The notes under the pieces are model-generated. The model saw only the letters and a list, made by a program, of their open reading frames with translations, made no database searches and was not told the DNA's origin. Below are positions 50,621 through 59,748 of a stretch of 64,000 nucleotides of DNA, one piece after another. Source of the DNA: Mycobacterium asiaticum (GTDB lineage: Bacteria > Actinomycetota > Actinomycetes > Mycobacteriales > Mycobacteriaceae); NCBI RefSeq assembly GCF_001673635.1, contig NZ_LZMH01000051.1, positions 62,001-126,000 on the forward strand, in the 5' to 3' direction. Numbering within the stretch: the stretch's first letter is position 1; each line of letters begins with the position of its first letter. Made by a program: the position numbers and the translations under genes.

Positions 50621-52876
50621 TCACGTCCAGAAACGCCGCTTACTCGCCGGCCTGCCGTGCAACGCCAGCGCCCGCTTGACCGCGTCGACCGCGACCAGCA
50701 GCTGGCGCCCCTGTGGTCCCGTCGGGTGCTCCAGGAACCGCGCCAGTGCCGCGCACAGCTGGTCGAGCGCCGCGCGCAGTTCCCGATCCGACTCGTTGTC
50801 GCGGTGCTGCCTCAATTCGGACAGCACCGTGTCGAGCCCGGAACGACGGACCTGCGCGCTCTTCTCCACCACCTTGAGCAGCTTGTCCAGCGACCGCAGC
50901 GTCGCCGGCTTCGCACCGGCTGGCGGCGGGGCGGCGGCCATGGCCGCGGGCGCGGGCATGACCATGTCGAAGTGCGGCGCGGACGCCTTCGCCGCTTGCA
51001 CGAAGCCCACGGTCGTCGCCCATCCCGACGGCTCCTCGACGGGCTGGATCACCTCGGTCAACGGTCCGGCGTCGGTGCGTTCCGGGTCGACGGCCACGAA
51101 AGCGGTGAACCGGGACAGCACCCCGAACCGGACGGAATGCGCGACGATTCGCTCGGCCAACTCCTCGTCCGCTCCGTACGACGCGTAGTCGTCCTCCAGG
51201 TCACGGACCACCGATCGCGCCCAAATCGTCCGCACCGCAACGGCTTGCGGGGCCACTCGGGCGGGCAGCGACACCGCCGCCGAGTCTCCCGCCACCTGTA
51301 GCGTCGCCGCACCGCCGCCCCGGTAACGCCCGGAAACGACCCAGGGAACACCGGCGAAAGCGTCCGGCAACCGGCCGGGCGTGAGAGTGCCGTCGATGAT
51401 CTCGACCCCTTCGGCGCTCACCCGCAATCCGGTCAGCGCCGGGCGGCCGATGGTTCGCGCCAGCCGCGCCATCGCCTCGTCCAGGCGCTCCTCGGACTCG
51501 ACCAGTTCGGAGCGGCCGCGGCCCAGCTTGGCCAGCCTGTCCAGGAAGCCGGCGTTGACCGCCCGGTCGATTCCCACGCAATAAATGCGCGAGTCGCCCA
51601 GGACCGGTGCCAGCGTCCCCAAAAGCTGGTCCTCCCCGGTAATCTGCCCATCGGTCACCAGCACCACACTGGCCAGCCGGTCTTCGCCCGAGCCGGCAAG
51701 GAGCTCCGCCGCTTTGAACAGCGGCTGGGCCATCTCGGTCCCGCCGCGGCTTTCCAGCCCGCCGAGCCACGACGCGGCCGCGAATCGGTTTCGATCGCTG
51801 GCATCGACCAAACCGGCAGGCAGCCCCGACGGACTGTCGATGCGGTCATCGAAGGCCAGCACGCAGAACCGGTCGGCGGCATCCAGCATGTCCACGATCC
51901 GGCCCGCGGCCCGGCGGGCGGCGATCATCTTCCAGCCGTGCATCGAACCCGAGCGGTCCAGCAACACCACCACGTCGCGCGGTGCGCTGCTGGTCTCGGC
52001 GGGTGGCACCAGCGTCACCGACCAGGTGCCCTCGTCACCCTCGGCGTCCGGGACCAACAGCGCCGACGACGACAGCTCGCCGCGGTCGATGCGGAAGCGC
52101 AGCACGAAGTCCCGGTCGGCCCGGGCGCCCGGCTCCACCAGCAACCGGGTCGCACCCTCGGTTTCGGACACCGCGGTGGGCAGGCTGGACCGCAGATCGG
52201 ACACCGGCAGGCCGGCTCCGTCGACGGTCAGCGCGATCTGCAGATCGGGGCGCTCGTCCTCCGCGGCCAGGCGCGGCGGCGTCACCCGTGACGCGTCGGG
52301 CACCGCGTCGGTGTCGTCGGCCAGGCCGGCGCCGGTCCGGTCGCCCGGCAGAGGTTTGCCGGCCGTGTAGCGCGGGGCGACCACCAGCGGGAATCGGAAC
52401 GTCGCTTCGCCGTCCTCGAACGACAGCGGCCCCGTCAGCCGCAACTCGATGGTGGCTTCCTCGCCGGGCCCGAGGTTGCCGACGCGCACCGAGAACACGT
52501 CCGAGCGGTCCTCCTCGACGATCGCGGCACGCTGGCCGGCGAGCAGCGCCTGCTCGTAGTCGGCGCGGGCGTGACCTCGTTCCTTGAGGACCCCGATCAC
52601 GCGCCGCCCCGCCAGATCGGCGGCGAAGTCGGTCACCCCGGCGCGAGCCGGCAGGGGAAATACGTAGGTCGCTTCGATGGTGGTGTCGCCGGTGTTGACG
52701 AACCGCTGTCGCACGGTGGACGTGGCGGTCAGGCCGACCAGGGCGGCGTCGACGGTGAGCGACTTCAGTGGGAGGGATCGGCCGTCCGGTCCCGACAACT
52801 CACCGCACGTCGGCTTGCCCGCCCGCACCGGGTGGGCGGGGCCGGCGGGTAGCAGGGGTAACAACTGAGCACTCAT
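50621..52876 (-). CDS. VIT-VWA domain protein
   Basis: A 751-residue protein. The VIT domain (about 33-165) contains T-S-T-V-R-Q-R-F-V-N-T, A-T-Y-V-F-P-L-P and L-G-P-G-E-E-A-T-I-E-L. A von Willebrand A domain (about 300-470) has a complete MIDAS D-R-S-G-S-M (307-312), G-G-T-E-M and V-T-D-G-Q. A C-terminal tail of 130 residues contains an alanine/proline-rich stretch. There is no signal peptide or membrane span. VIT-VWA proteins bind metal-dependent ligands and build scaffolds; the bacterial role is unknown. Its start overlaps the MerR-type gene stop (ATGA), so the regulator and this gene are co-translated. Confidence 0.9.
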   Translation of the reverse strand: MSAQLLPLLPAGPAHPVRAGKPTCGELSGPDGRSLPLKSLTVDAALVGLTATSTVRQRFVNTGDTTIEATYVFPLPARAGVTDFAADLAGRRVIGVLKERGHARADYEQALLAGQRAAIVEEDRSDVFSVRVGNLGPGEEATIELRLTGPLSFEDGEATFRFPLVVAPRYTAGKPLPGDRTGAGLADDTDAVPDASRVTPPRLAAEDERPDLQIALTVDGAGLPVSDLRSSLPTAVSETEGATRLLVEPGARADRDFVLRFRIDRGELSSSALLVPDAEGDEGTWSVTLVPPAETSSAPRDVVVLLDRSGSMHGWKMIAARRAAGRIVDMLDAADRFCVLAFDDRIDSPSGLPAGLVDASDRNRFAAASWLGGLESRGGTEMAQPLFKAAELLAGSGEDRLASVVLVTDGQITGEDQLLGTLAPVLGDSRIYCVGIDRAVNAGFLDRLAKLGRGRSELVESEERLDEAMARLARTIGRPALTGLRVSAEGVEIIDGTLTPGRLPDAFAGVPWVVSGRYRGGGAATLQVAGDSAAVSLPARVAPQAVAVRTIWARSVVRDLEDDYASYGADEELAERIVAHSVRFGVLSRFTAFVAVDPERTDAGPLTEVIQPVEEPSGWATTVGFVQAAKASAPHFDMVMPAPAAMAAAPPPAGAKPATLRSLDKLLKVVEKSAQVRRSGLDTVLSELRQHRDNESDRELRAALDQLCAALARFLEHPTGPQGRQLLVAVDAVKRALALHGRPASKRRFWT

Positions 52877-53442
52877 GACGAGTCCTTTCGGGTGTGGGCG
52901 AGCAGGTCCAGCAGCGGGGCAGCGGCGTGGCGCAGGGCATCGAGGGACGGCAGCCCGTCGCCGTCGACCAGCAAGGTGACAGTGTCGGACAGCCGCACGG
53001 CCTGCAGGCTGGTGACGGGCGGCTCGGGCGCCGGCGCGGCAGCCCGGTCAGGGACCGTCCGCCAGAACGGGCCGGCGGCGCGCGCGGGTTCGGGCGTCGG
53101 TTCGGGGTCGCCCAGATCCGCCGGCATCGCCGCCGCTGGGATGGCCGCCAGCGCCTCTTCCTCGGCCGCTGTCATGCCGTCGAGCCGCTCGGCGATCTCC
53201 TCAAGTGAGAAGCCCTGGCCCTGCAGCCGCTTGATGGCGACCAGCCGGATCAGGTGCGAGCGCCCGTAGGTCAGTGCGCGGCCCCGGTTACCCGGCCGGG
53301 GCAGCAGGCCCCGCGCGGTGTAGTAGCGGACCATCCGCTCGGCCGGGATGGGCTTGGCCTGCCGATTCTCCGGCACGGCGCCGGACGACTGCACCGCGGC
53401 AGCGGCCGCAGCGGCGAACTCGGAAAGCGTCAGCAGTTTCAT
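52873..53442 (-). CDS. MerR-family transcriptional regulator
   Basis: This protein of about 189 residues has a MerR winged helix (residues about 35-100): M-V-R-Y-Y-T-A-R-G-L-L-P-R-P, R-A-L-T-Y-G-R-S-H-L-I-R-L-V-A-I-K-R-L-Q-G-Q-G-F-S-L-E-E-I. The C-terminus is alanine/proline-rich with no cysteines for metal sensing. ATG 53442 is chosen because two palindromic operators lie just upstream; a longer frame to 53541 would read through them. The gene heads the operon with the VIT-VWA protein. Autorepression is inferred. Confidence 0.85.
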   Translation of the reverse strand: MKLLTLSEFAAAAAAAVQSSGAVPENRQAKPIPAERMVRYYTARGLLPRPGNRGRALTYGRSHLIRLVAIKRLQGQGFSLEEIAERLDGMTAAEEEALAAIPAAAMPADLGDPEPTPEPARAAGPFWRTVPDRAAAPAPEPPVTSLQAVRLSDTVTLLVDGDGLPSLDALRHAAAPLLDLLAHTRKDSS

Positions 53443-53448
53443 ACTGAC

Positions 53449-53480
53449 TGACAGTGTCACACCATATATTGACACTGTCA
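53449..53480. promoter_or_regulatory. Double palindromic operator between the MerR gene and the divergent gene
   Basis: TGACAGTGTCA (53449-53459) and TGACACTGTCA (53470-53480) are each a TGACA-N-TGTCA palindrome and exact reverse complements of one another. Their centres are 21 bases apart, two helical turns. They lie 7 bases upstream of the MerR start and 64 bases before the divergent gene at 53545. An autoregulatory MerR site is the natural reading. Confidence 0.75.
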
Positions 53481-53532
53481 AATACATCGGCTCTCTACAC
53501 CGGTTTGCCTGCGGACCTCGGAGTGGCCCACT

Positions 53533-53538
53533 TAGGGT
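53533..53538 (+). promoter_or_regulatory. -10 box of a leaderless gene
   Basis: TAGGGT ends six bases before ATG 53545, and there is no Shine-Dalgarno sequence. Confidence 0.45.
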
Positions 53539-53544
53539 CAACAG

Positions 53545-54216
53545 ATGAACTGGATGACGTTGCTAGCAAACGCGCTCGTCCCTCTCGCGTCCGTGATTTC
53601 GAGTGCCACCGTCGCGATCTGGACCAAGCGCATCGACGCCAGAAACAAGGAGGAGGACCGGCGGCACGAACGTGTGCTCGACTTCGAGAAGCGCGCGGCC
53701 GACGACAAGAAGGCGGTGCTCAAATCGCTGATCTCGGCGACCATGTACGTCAAACGTGCGGCCCAGTACGAAGGGCGCGGGACCGCCGAGGAGGTCGCCA
53801 CCCAGCGGCGCGCCGAAGCCATCCGGGAGCTCTATGACTTCCGGATGCGGCTGGGACTCGACGACGGAGTGGCCGAACTGTTGGTCTACGCCGCGCCGCC
53901 GGTGCAAGAGCTGGTAGGTCTGCTACTCGACGAGTGGGATCGTCAGTTCCGCGAACACGGCTACTCACTGACCCAGCTGGATGCCTGCAAGCGGCAGTTA
54001 GCACAATCCGCGGCGTGCCCCGCCCCCGCGGACGACGCGACCGTGTACTACGAGGGCGAACTCAAGTGGTCCGAGCTGCGCAGGCAGGAGACGGTGTTCC
54101 TGGACATGCTGGGCAAAGATTCCGATCTCGACCTCGACGCCCTCGTGGACCTGTGCGACCGCGTCCTGGCGGCCGCACACACGGACCTACGCGGGGGATA
54201 CGGACTCGACTTCTAA
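53545..54216 (+). CDS. Membrane-anchored coiled-coil protein, unknown
   Basis: A 223-residue protein of unrecognised family. A hydrophobic N-terminal segment (residues 4-27: M-T-L-L-A-N-A-L-V-P-L-A-S-V-I-S-S-A-T-V-A-I) is followed by a highly charged helix (K-R-I-D-A-R-N-K-E-E-D-R-R-H-E-R-V-L-D-F-E-K-R-A), then a largely helical body. It likely sits on the inner face of the membrane. It is divergent from the MerR/VIT-VWA operon across the double operator and might be under its control. It has its own probable leaderless promoter. Confidence 0.65.
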   Translation: MNWMTLLANALVPLASVISSATVAIWTKRIDARNKEEDRRHERVLDFEKRAADDKKAVLKSLISATMYVKRAAQYEGRGTAEEVATQRRAEAIRELYDFRMRLGLDDGVAELLVYAAPPVQELVGLLLDEWDRQFREHGYSLTQLDACKRQLAQSAACPAPADDATVYYEGELKWSELRRQETVFLDMLGKDSDLDLDALVDLCDRVLAAAHTDLRGGYGLDF

Positions 54217-54275
54217 CACCGCAGTGCAGCAGACCTAACACCGCGCGGCATCCTGCGATCCCGGGTTGGATCACT

Positions 54276-54281
54276 TAATCT
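54276..54281 (+). promoter_or_regulatory. -10 box for leaderless dacB1
   Basis: TAATCT ends eight bases before ATG 54290 and fits TANNNT. Confidence 0.45.
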
Positions 54282-54289
54282 GCTCAGCA

Positions 54290-55537
54290 ATGCTGTTTTC
54301 ACGGACCTCTTTGCGCGTCGCATCATGCCTGGCCGCAGCGTTTTTGGCGGTCACCGGACCGGGCGCGCTGACGCTTGCGGCGGCTCGGGCCGAGCCCAGC
54401 GCCGCGGTGAATGCCGGGACCGAGAACTGCCCGTACAAGATCAATACTCCACCCGCGGTCGACTCCTCCGAGGTACCGATGGCGGGTGATCCGCCGCTGC
54501 CCCTGGCCCTGCCTCCGACACCGATCGGCGGGAACGCGCTGGCCGGCTGCGGCATCATCACCGCGCCGGGCACTGCCCCGGTGCCCGGCGATGTCTCCGC
54601 CGAGGCCTGGCTGGTCGCAGACCTCGACAGCGGCGCTGTGATCGCAGCCAAGGATCCGCACGGCCGCCACCGACCCGCCAGCATCATCAAGGTGCTGGTC
54701 GCGATGGCATCGATCAACGCGTTCAACCAGAACAAGACGGTCCCCGGCACCGACGACGACGCGGCCGCCGAAGGCACGAAGGTCGGGGTTGACGCGGGCG
54801 GCGTCTACACCATCAACCAGTTGCTGCACGGCTTACTGATGCATTCGGGCAACGACGCGGCGCACGCGCTGGCGATGCAGCTCGGCGGCATGCAAGCGGC
54901 GCTGGAGAAGCTCAACGTGCTGGCCGCCAAACTCGGCGGACACGACACCCGGGTGGCCACACCGTCCGGGCTCGACGGGCCCGGCATGAGCACCTCGGCC
55001 TATGACATCGGGCTGTTCTATAGGTACGCCTGGCGCAACCCTGTCTTCGCCGACATCGTCGCGACCAGAACATTCGACTTTCCCGGCCACGGCGACCACC
55101 CCGGCTACGAGCTGGAGAACGACAACCAGCTGCTCTACCACTACCCCGGCGCGATGGGCGGCAAGACCGGCTACACCGACGACGCCGGCCAGACCTTTGT
55201 CGGTGCGGCAAATCGCAACGGCCGACGGCTGGTTGCGGTGTTGCTGCACGGCACCCGGCAACCGATCGCACCCTGGGAGCAGGCGGCGCACCTGCTGGAC
55301 TACGGCTTCAGCACCCCGCAGGGCACGCAGGTGGGCTCGCTCATCGAACCCGACCCGTCGCTGTTGCCCAGCAATCCCAACCCCGCCAACCGGGCCCCGG
55401 AGAACAACCAGGCGGCGGGGCTGATGTCGTCGGCGGACACGCTGCCGATCCGGGTGGGAGTGGCCGTCATCGGCACCGTCATCGTGTTCGGGTTGATCCT
55501 GGTAGCGCGGTCGATGAATACCCGTCGCGGGCATTAG
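54290..55537 (+). CDS. dacB1: D-alanyl-D-alanine carboxypeptidase DacB1
   Basis: A 415-residue penicillin-binding protein of the type-5 group. It has a signal peptide (1-34), active-site S131-x-x-K134 (P-A-S-I-I-K), S-G-N in H-S-G-N-D-A and the K-T-G triad in G-G-K-T-G-Y-T. A C-terminal span ([16 protein letters not shown]) anchors it. It trims the terminal D-Ala from peptidoglycan stem peptides outside the membrane. ATG 54290 starts the signal peptide and follows a -10 box; the frame is open to 54266. Confidence 0.95.
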   Translation: MLFSRTSLRVASCLAAAFLAVTGPGALTLAAARAEPSAAVNAGTENCPYKINTPPAVDSSEVPMAGDPPLPLALPPTPIGGNALAGCGIITAPGTAPVPGDVSAEAWLVADLDSGAVIAAKDPHGRHRPASIIKVLVAMASINAFNQNKTVPGTDDDAAAEGTKVGVDAGGVYTINQLLHGLLMHSGNDAAHALAMQLGGMQAALEKLNVLAAKLGGHDTRVATPSGLDGPGMSTSAYDIGLFYRYAWRNPVFADIVATRTFDFPGHGDHPGYELENDNQLLYHYPGAMGGKTGYTDDAGQTFVGAANRNGRRLVAVLLHGTRQPIAPWEQAAHLLDYGFSTPQGTQVGSLIEPDPSLLPSNPNPANRAPENNQAAGLMSSADTLPIRVGVAVIGTVIVFGLILVARSMNTRRGH

Positions 55538-55544
55538 CAGCCGC

Positions 55545-55550
55545 TAGACT
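55545..55550 (+). promoter_or_regulatory. -10 box of a leaderless gene
   Basis: TAGACT ends eight bases before ATG 55559, with no ribosome-binding site. Confidence 0.45.
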
Positions 55551-55558
55551 CAGGCGCC

Positions 55559-55882
55559 ATGACGGCCCTGTACGAGGACGCCAACCTCACGCTGGATGAG
55601 GAAGGCATCACCATTCGGCACTACTACTTTCCGTTTGCCACCCCCAAACGAGTCGCCTACAGCGACATCAAGGGCATCAAAAGCGAGCAGATGGGCTGGG
55701 CCAGCGGCAAGGGCCGGATCTGGGGCGCCGGTGATCCGCGCTACTGGTTCCCGCTGGACATCCACCGAGGCCGCAAAAGCACCCTCCTGGTCATCGACCT
55801 GGGCAAGCGGGTGCGGCCCTGCATCACGCCCGAGCACCCGGCCAAGGCCATCGAGGTGCTCAAAGCGAAGGTGAAAACCTGA
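55559..55882 (+). CDS. Small conserved hypothetical protein, possibly PH-like
   Basis: A 107-residue protein with alternating beta-strand pattern (A-N-L-T-L-D-E-E-G-I-T-I-R-H-Y-Y-F-P-F, K-R-V-A-Y-S-D-I-K-G-I) and a final helix (H-P-A-K-A-I-E-V-L-K-A-K). This order resembles bacterial PH-like domains. The function is unknown. It lies between dacB1 and the sugar transporter, with its own leaderless promoter. Its stop is close to the transporter start, so the two may be co-expressed. Confidence 0.75.
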   Translation: MTALYEDANLTLDEEGITIRHYYFPFATPKRVAYSDIKGIKSEQMGWASGKGRIWGAGDPRYWFPLDIHRGRKSTLLVIDLGKRVRPCITPEHPAKAIEVLKAKVKT

Positions 55883-55893
55883 CCGGTCGGGGT

Positions 55894-57255
55894 TTGCTGG
55901 TCGGCCTGACCGCGGCCAGCGTCGGAATAATCTACGGCTACGACTTATCCAGCATCGCCGGCGCGCTGCACGTCATCTCGCGCGACTTCCACCTCACCGA
56001 CGACCACAAGGAACTCGTCACCACCATGGTGGTGATCGGCCAGATCGGCGGAGCGCTGGGCGCCGGCGTGCTGGCCAATGCGATCGGGCGACAGAAGTCG
56101 ATGGTGCTGATCCTGCTCGGCTACGCGCTGTTCGCTTTGTTGGGCGCGATGTCGGTTTCGGTGCCGATGCTGCTGGCGGCGCGGCTGCTGCTGGGCGTGA
56201 CGATCGGGGTGTCGGTGGTGGTGGTCCCCGTGTACGTGGCCGAATCGGCGCCTGCCGCGGTGCGAGGTTCGCTGCTGGCCGCCTACCAGCTGGCCACCGT
56301 CAGCGGCATCATTCTGGGCTATGTCGTCGGCTACCTGCTGGCCGGGTCACAGGGCTGGCGGTGGATGCTGGGACTGGCCGCCGTGCCGGCGACGCTGTTG
56401 CTGCCGCTGCTGTTACGCATGCCTGACACCGCACGCTGGTATCTGCTCAAGGGGCGCGTTGACGACGCGCGCCGGGCGTTGTTGCGCATCGAACCCGAGG
56501 CGGCAGTGGATGCGGAGCTGGCCGAGATCGCCGCCGCGGTGAAAGAAGACCAGAGCACCCCCGGCGGCGGGATCGCTGAGATGCTGCGGCGGCCTTATCT
56601 GCGCGCCACCCTGTTCGTGGTGGCGCTGGGCTTCCTCATCCAGATCACTGGTATCAACGCGATCATCTATTACAGCCCAAGGCTTTTCAAGGCGATGGGC
56701 TTCGACGGCGATTTTGCACTGCTGGCGCTGCCTGCGCTGGTTCAGGTTGCCGGTCTGGCCGCGGTGGGCACATCGCTGTTCCTGGTGGACCGGGTGGGGC
56801 GGCGGCCGATTCTGTTGTCCGGCATCGCGATGATGATCGCCGCGGACGCCGTGCTGATCGCCGTGTTCGCCGAGGAATCTCGCGCCCCGCTGCTGCTCGG
56901 ATTCGGCGGGGTGCTGCTGTTCATCGTGGGGTTCAGCTTCGGGTTCGGCTCGCTGGTGTGGGTGTTCGCCGGGGAGAGCTTTCCGTCCCACCTGCGTTCG
57001 GTGGGCTCCAGCGTGATGCTGACTTCCAACCTGATTGCCAACGCGATCATCGCCGGCTTCTTCCTGACCCTGTTGCAGTTGCTCGGCGGCGCAGGCGTTT
57101 TCGCGGTGTTCGGAGCTTTCGCGGTGATCGCGTTCGGCGTGGTGTACCGCTTCGCGCCGGAAACCAAAGGCCGCCAACTCGAGGACATCCGGCATTACTG
57201 GGAGAACGGCGGGCGCTGGCCAGCGGAGGACGCCGAGACCGGAAGCCGGCCATGA
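55894..57255 (+). CDS. sugI: MFS sugar-porter family transporter SugI
   Basis: A 453-residue twelve-span transporter with the sugar-porter signatures: G-Y-D near the first span, the A-N-A-I-G-R-Q-K loop, P-V-Y-V-A-E-S-A-P-A-A-V-R-G, Q-I-T-G-I-N-A-I-I-Y-Y and D-R-V-G-R-R-P. It imports an unknown sugar by proton symport. The start is uncertain: TTG 55894 is used, but in-frame CTG 55879 would overlap the previous stop. Its stop overlaps the nagA start (ATGA), so the transporter and deacetylase are coupled. Confidence 0.92.
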   Translation: MLVGLTAASVGIIYGYDLSSIAGALHVISRDFHLTDDHKELVTTMVVIGQIGGALGAGVLANAIGRQKSMVLILLGYALFALLGAMSVSVPMLLAARLLLGVTIGVSVVVVPVYVAESAPAAVRGSLLAAYQLATVSGIILGYVVGYLLAGSQGWRWMLGLAAVPATLLLPLLLRMPDTARWYLLKGRVDDARRALLRIEPEAAVDAELAEIAAAVKEDQSTPGGGIAEMLRRPYLRATLFVVALGFLIQITGINAIIYYSPRLFKAMGFDGDFALLALPALVQVAGLAAVGTSLFLVDRVGRRPILLSGIAMMIAADAVLIAVFAEESRAPLLLGFGGVLLFIVGFSFGFGSLVWVFAGESFPSHLRSVGSSVMLTSNLIANAIIAGFFLTLLQLLGGAGVFAVFGAFAVIAFGVVYRFAPETKGRQLEDIRHYWENGGRWPAEDAETGSRP

Positions 57256-58379
57256 CCCTGATCCACGCCGGCACGGTCGTGGTCGACGGCGAGGTCTGCC
57301 GCCCCGGGTGGGTGGACACGCACGGCGCGCGGATCGTCGCTTGCGGTTCCGGGACGCCGACCGCATCGGCCGACGTCGAACTGCCCGATTCCGTTGTGGT
57401 TCCGGGCTTTGTGGACATGCATGTGCACGGCGGTGGCGGCGCTTCCTTCAGTGACGGCGAGGTGGAACGGGCCGCTGTGTTCCACGCGCGGCACGGCACC
57501 ACCACGATGCTGGCCAGCCTGGTCACCGCGGCGCCCGCGAAACTCATTGCCGCCGTTGGTCTGCTGGCCGATGCAACCCGGAGCGGGTTGATCGCCGGCA
57601 TCCACTTGGAGGGACCGTGGCTGAGCGTGGGGCGTTGTGGCGCGCACGATCCTGCCCAGATCCGGCCGCCGGACCGTGAAGAGATCGACGCCGTGCTGGC
57701 CGCCGCCGATGGCACCGTGCGGATGGTCACGCTGGCCCCGGAACTGCCGGGCAGCGACGAGGCGATCCCGCGGTTCCTGGACGCAGGTGCCGTCGTCGCC
57801 GTCGGCCATACCGACGCCGACTACGAACAGACCCGGCACGCGATCGCCGCGGGCGCCACCGTCGGCACCCATCTGTTCAACGCGATGCCGCCGTTGAACC
57901 ATCGCGAGCCCGGGCCGGCGCTGGCGCTGTTGGCCGATCCGCGCGTGACCGTGGAATTGATCGCGGACGGGGTACACGTCCACCCGGACATGGTGCAGGG
58001 GGTGATCGCCGCGGTGGGTGCTGACCGGGTCGCCGTGGTGACCGACGCGACGGCCGCGGCAGGTTGCGGTGACGGGGAGTTCCGGCTGGGATCGGTGCCG
58101 GTGGTCGTCACCTCGGGGGTGGCCCGGGTGCGCGGCACGGCCACCATCGCCGGCAGCACCGCCACCATGGACCGGGTCTTCCGCGCGGTCGCGCGCGGAG
58201 CGGGCCTGGCCGCCGCGGTCAAGACCGCCTCCGCGACCCCGGCCCGGGCGCTCGGACTCGACGGCGTGGGCACGATCCGGGCCGGATTCGCCGCCAATCT
58301 GGTTGTGCTGGATCAGGATCTGCGGGTGACGGGTGTGATGACGAACGGGCAGTGGCGCCACGTTCCGGGGGTGCGGTGA
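57252..58379 (+). CDS. nagA: N-acetylglucosamine-6-phosphate deacetylase
   Basis: A 375-residue amidohydrolase. Metal ligands are in H57-V-H59-G-G-G; H-L-E-G-P, H-T-D-A, H-L-F-N-A-M and V-T-D-A-T-A-A-A-G follow in order. It removes acetate from GlcNAc-6-phosphate for amino-sugar and peptidoglycan recycling. The start overlaps the sugI stop, and its own stop shares one base with sugE (TGATG). SugI importing an amino sugar is a reasonable guess from this coupling. Confidence 0.94.
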   Translation: MTLIHAGTVVVDGEVCRPGWVDTHGARIVACGSGTPTASADVELPDSVVVPGFVDMHVHGGGGASFSDGEVERAAVFHARHGTTTMLASLVTAAPAKLIAAVGLLADATRSGLIAGIHLEGPWLSVGRCGAHDPAQIRPPDREEIDAVLAAADGTVRMVTLAPELPGSDEAIPRFLDAGAVVAVGHTDADYEQTRHAIAAGATVGTHLFNAMPPLNHREPGPALALLADPRVTVELIADGVHVHPDMVQGVIAAVGADRVAVVTDATAAAGCGDGEFRLGSVPVVVTSGVARVRGTATIAGSTATMDRVFRAVARGAGLAAAVKTASATPARALGLDGVGTIRAGFAANLVVLDQDLRVTGVMTNGQWRHVPGVR

Positions 58380-58693
58380 TGGCCTGGCTCGTGCTGGTGG
58401 TTTCCGGAGTCCTGGAGGCGGTGTGGGCGACCGCCCTGAGCCGGTCCGACGGCTTCACCCGTCTGGGTCCCTCGGTGATCTTCGGTGTGGCCCTGCTGTT
58501 CTCGATGACCGGCCTCGCGGTGGCGATGCGCAGCCTGCCCACCGGCACCAGTTACGCGGTGTGGGTAGGCATCGGCGCGGTGCTGACGGTCTGCTACGCG
58601 ATGGTGACCGGTGACGAACCCGCTTCGCTGGTCAAGATGCTGTTGATCGCCGGGATCGTCGGCTGCGTCGTCGGCCTGAAGTTGGTCAGCTAG
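58379..58693 (+). CDS. sugE: Small multidrug resistance protein, SugE/Gdx guanidinium-exporter type
   Basis: A 104-residue four-span SMR protein with the SugE/Gdx signature G-V-L-E-A-V-W-A, the membrane Glu14 that binds cations, and S-L-P-T-G-T-S-Y-A-V-W-V-G-I-G-A-V. Gdx proteins export guanidinium with protons, usually behind a guanidine riboswitch. Here the gene is instead translationally coupled behind nagA with no leader. Whether guanidinium is the substrate is an inference from sequence class. It overlaps the yihY gene 3' end by four bases. Confidence 0.87.
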   Translation: MAWLVLVVSGVLEAVWATALSRSDGFTRLGPSVIFGVALLFSMTGLAVAMRSLPTGTSYAVWVGIGAVLTVCYAMVTGDEPASLVKMLLIAGIVGCVVGLKLVS

Positions 58694-59748
58694 CGGTTGC
58701 GGCGCCGGGTCAGCCGTGAAAGGGTCAGCGCGCCAACGGCTCCCGCCGCCATCGCGGCCAGCGTCTGGCGCGCGCTGGGGCCTTCCTGAACCTGGATGCG
58801 CGGTCGGATGATCGCCGGAGCGGGCGGGTCCACGTGACTCTCCCGCTCGTCGTCGGCGGCGGTCGCCGCCCAGGCGGTGGCGAACAACAGCAGCGACCAG
58901 GTGACGAACGCGAAGACCATCAAGCCCAGCACCGGTCCGAAGGTGGCACCGGCGGGGCTGCGCACCACGGTCTGCAGGTAGATGGAACCCAATTGCTTGA
59001 ACACCTCGAACCCGACGGCCGCCATCAAGCCGGCGCGCATCGAGGTGACGAAGCTGCCCGGCTCGCGCGGCAACCGGGCGATCATCCAGGTGAACAGCAG
59101 CCACGACACCAGCACCGACACCAGCACCGACACGACGCGGAAGATCTCGTCGAAGAACGAGAACTCGGGTATGTGAAGCAATCTCAGCAACGCCCCCATC
59201 GGGCCGGACTGCCCGAGGGCACTCAGCGCGATGGTGACCAAGATGACCACGAACGTACCCAACATGGCCAGTAGGTCGGACAGCTTGGTGCGCACGAATC
59301 CCGCCGGGTCGGCCACCTGTAACCACATCTCGCTCAACGCTTCCCGCAGGTGATACATCCAGCCCAGGCCGGCCCACGCCGCGGTCAGCAACCCGATGAC
59401 ACCGACCGAGGCGCGCGCGTCGATCGCCGAGTTCATCAAATCGACAAGCTGTTGGCCCAGCTCCCCGGACACCGCCGTGCGGATGCGCGCCTCCAGCGTG
59501 CTCAACAGCTGCGGCCGGCGCGACAAGGTGTAACCGGCGACCGCGAAACCGACCATCAGCAAAGGAAATAACGCGAAGATCGTGTAGTAGGTGAGCCCGG
59601 CCGCGAAGAAGGTGCCCTTCTGCTTGCTGAAGCGCTGGTAGGCCTTGACCGCGTGGTCGAGCCAGCCGTGCCGGGCACGCAGGCGTTGCAGGAACCCCGG
59701 GGTGGCAGCGTCGGTGGCGGTGTCGACGTCCGTCTCGGCATGGGTCAT
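58690..59748 (-). CDS. YihY/virulence factor BrkB family membrane protein, downstream copy
   Basis: A 352-residue six-span protein with the YihY core: F-F-A-A-G-L-T-Y-Y-T-I-F-A-L-F-P-L-L and M-R-A-G-L-M-A-A-V-G-F-E-V-F-K-Q-L-G-S-I-Y. A cytoplasmic tail of about 60 residues ends in R-L-T-R-R-R-N-R. The function is unknown. It is coupled (ATGA) to a paralogue upstream, so the pair arose by tandem duplication. The tail is absent from the paralogue. It overlaps convergent sugE by four bases. Confidence 0.9.
   Translation of the reverse strand: MTHAETDVDTATDAATPGFLQRLRARHGWLDHAVKAYQRFSKQKGTFFAAGLTYYTIFALFPLLMVGFAVAGYTLSRRPQLLSTLEARIRTAVSGELGQQLVDLMNSAIDARASVGVIGLLTAAWAGLGWMYHLREALSEMWLQVADPAGFVRTKLSDLLAMLGTFVVILVTIALSALGQSGPMGALLRLLHIPEFSFFDEIFRVVSVLVSVLVSWLLFTWMIARLPREPGSFVTSMRAGLMAAVGFEVFKQLGSIYLQTVVRSPAGATFGPVLGLMVFAFVTWSLLLFATAWAATAADDERESHVDPPAPAIIRPRIQVQEGPSARQTLAAMAAGAVGALTLSRLTRRRNR

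Noticed and set aside
58379-58693. Guanidine riboswitch ahead of sugE
   Set aside because: There is no leader space; the start overlaps the nagA stop.
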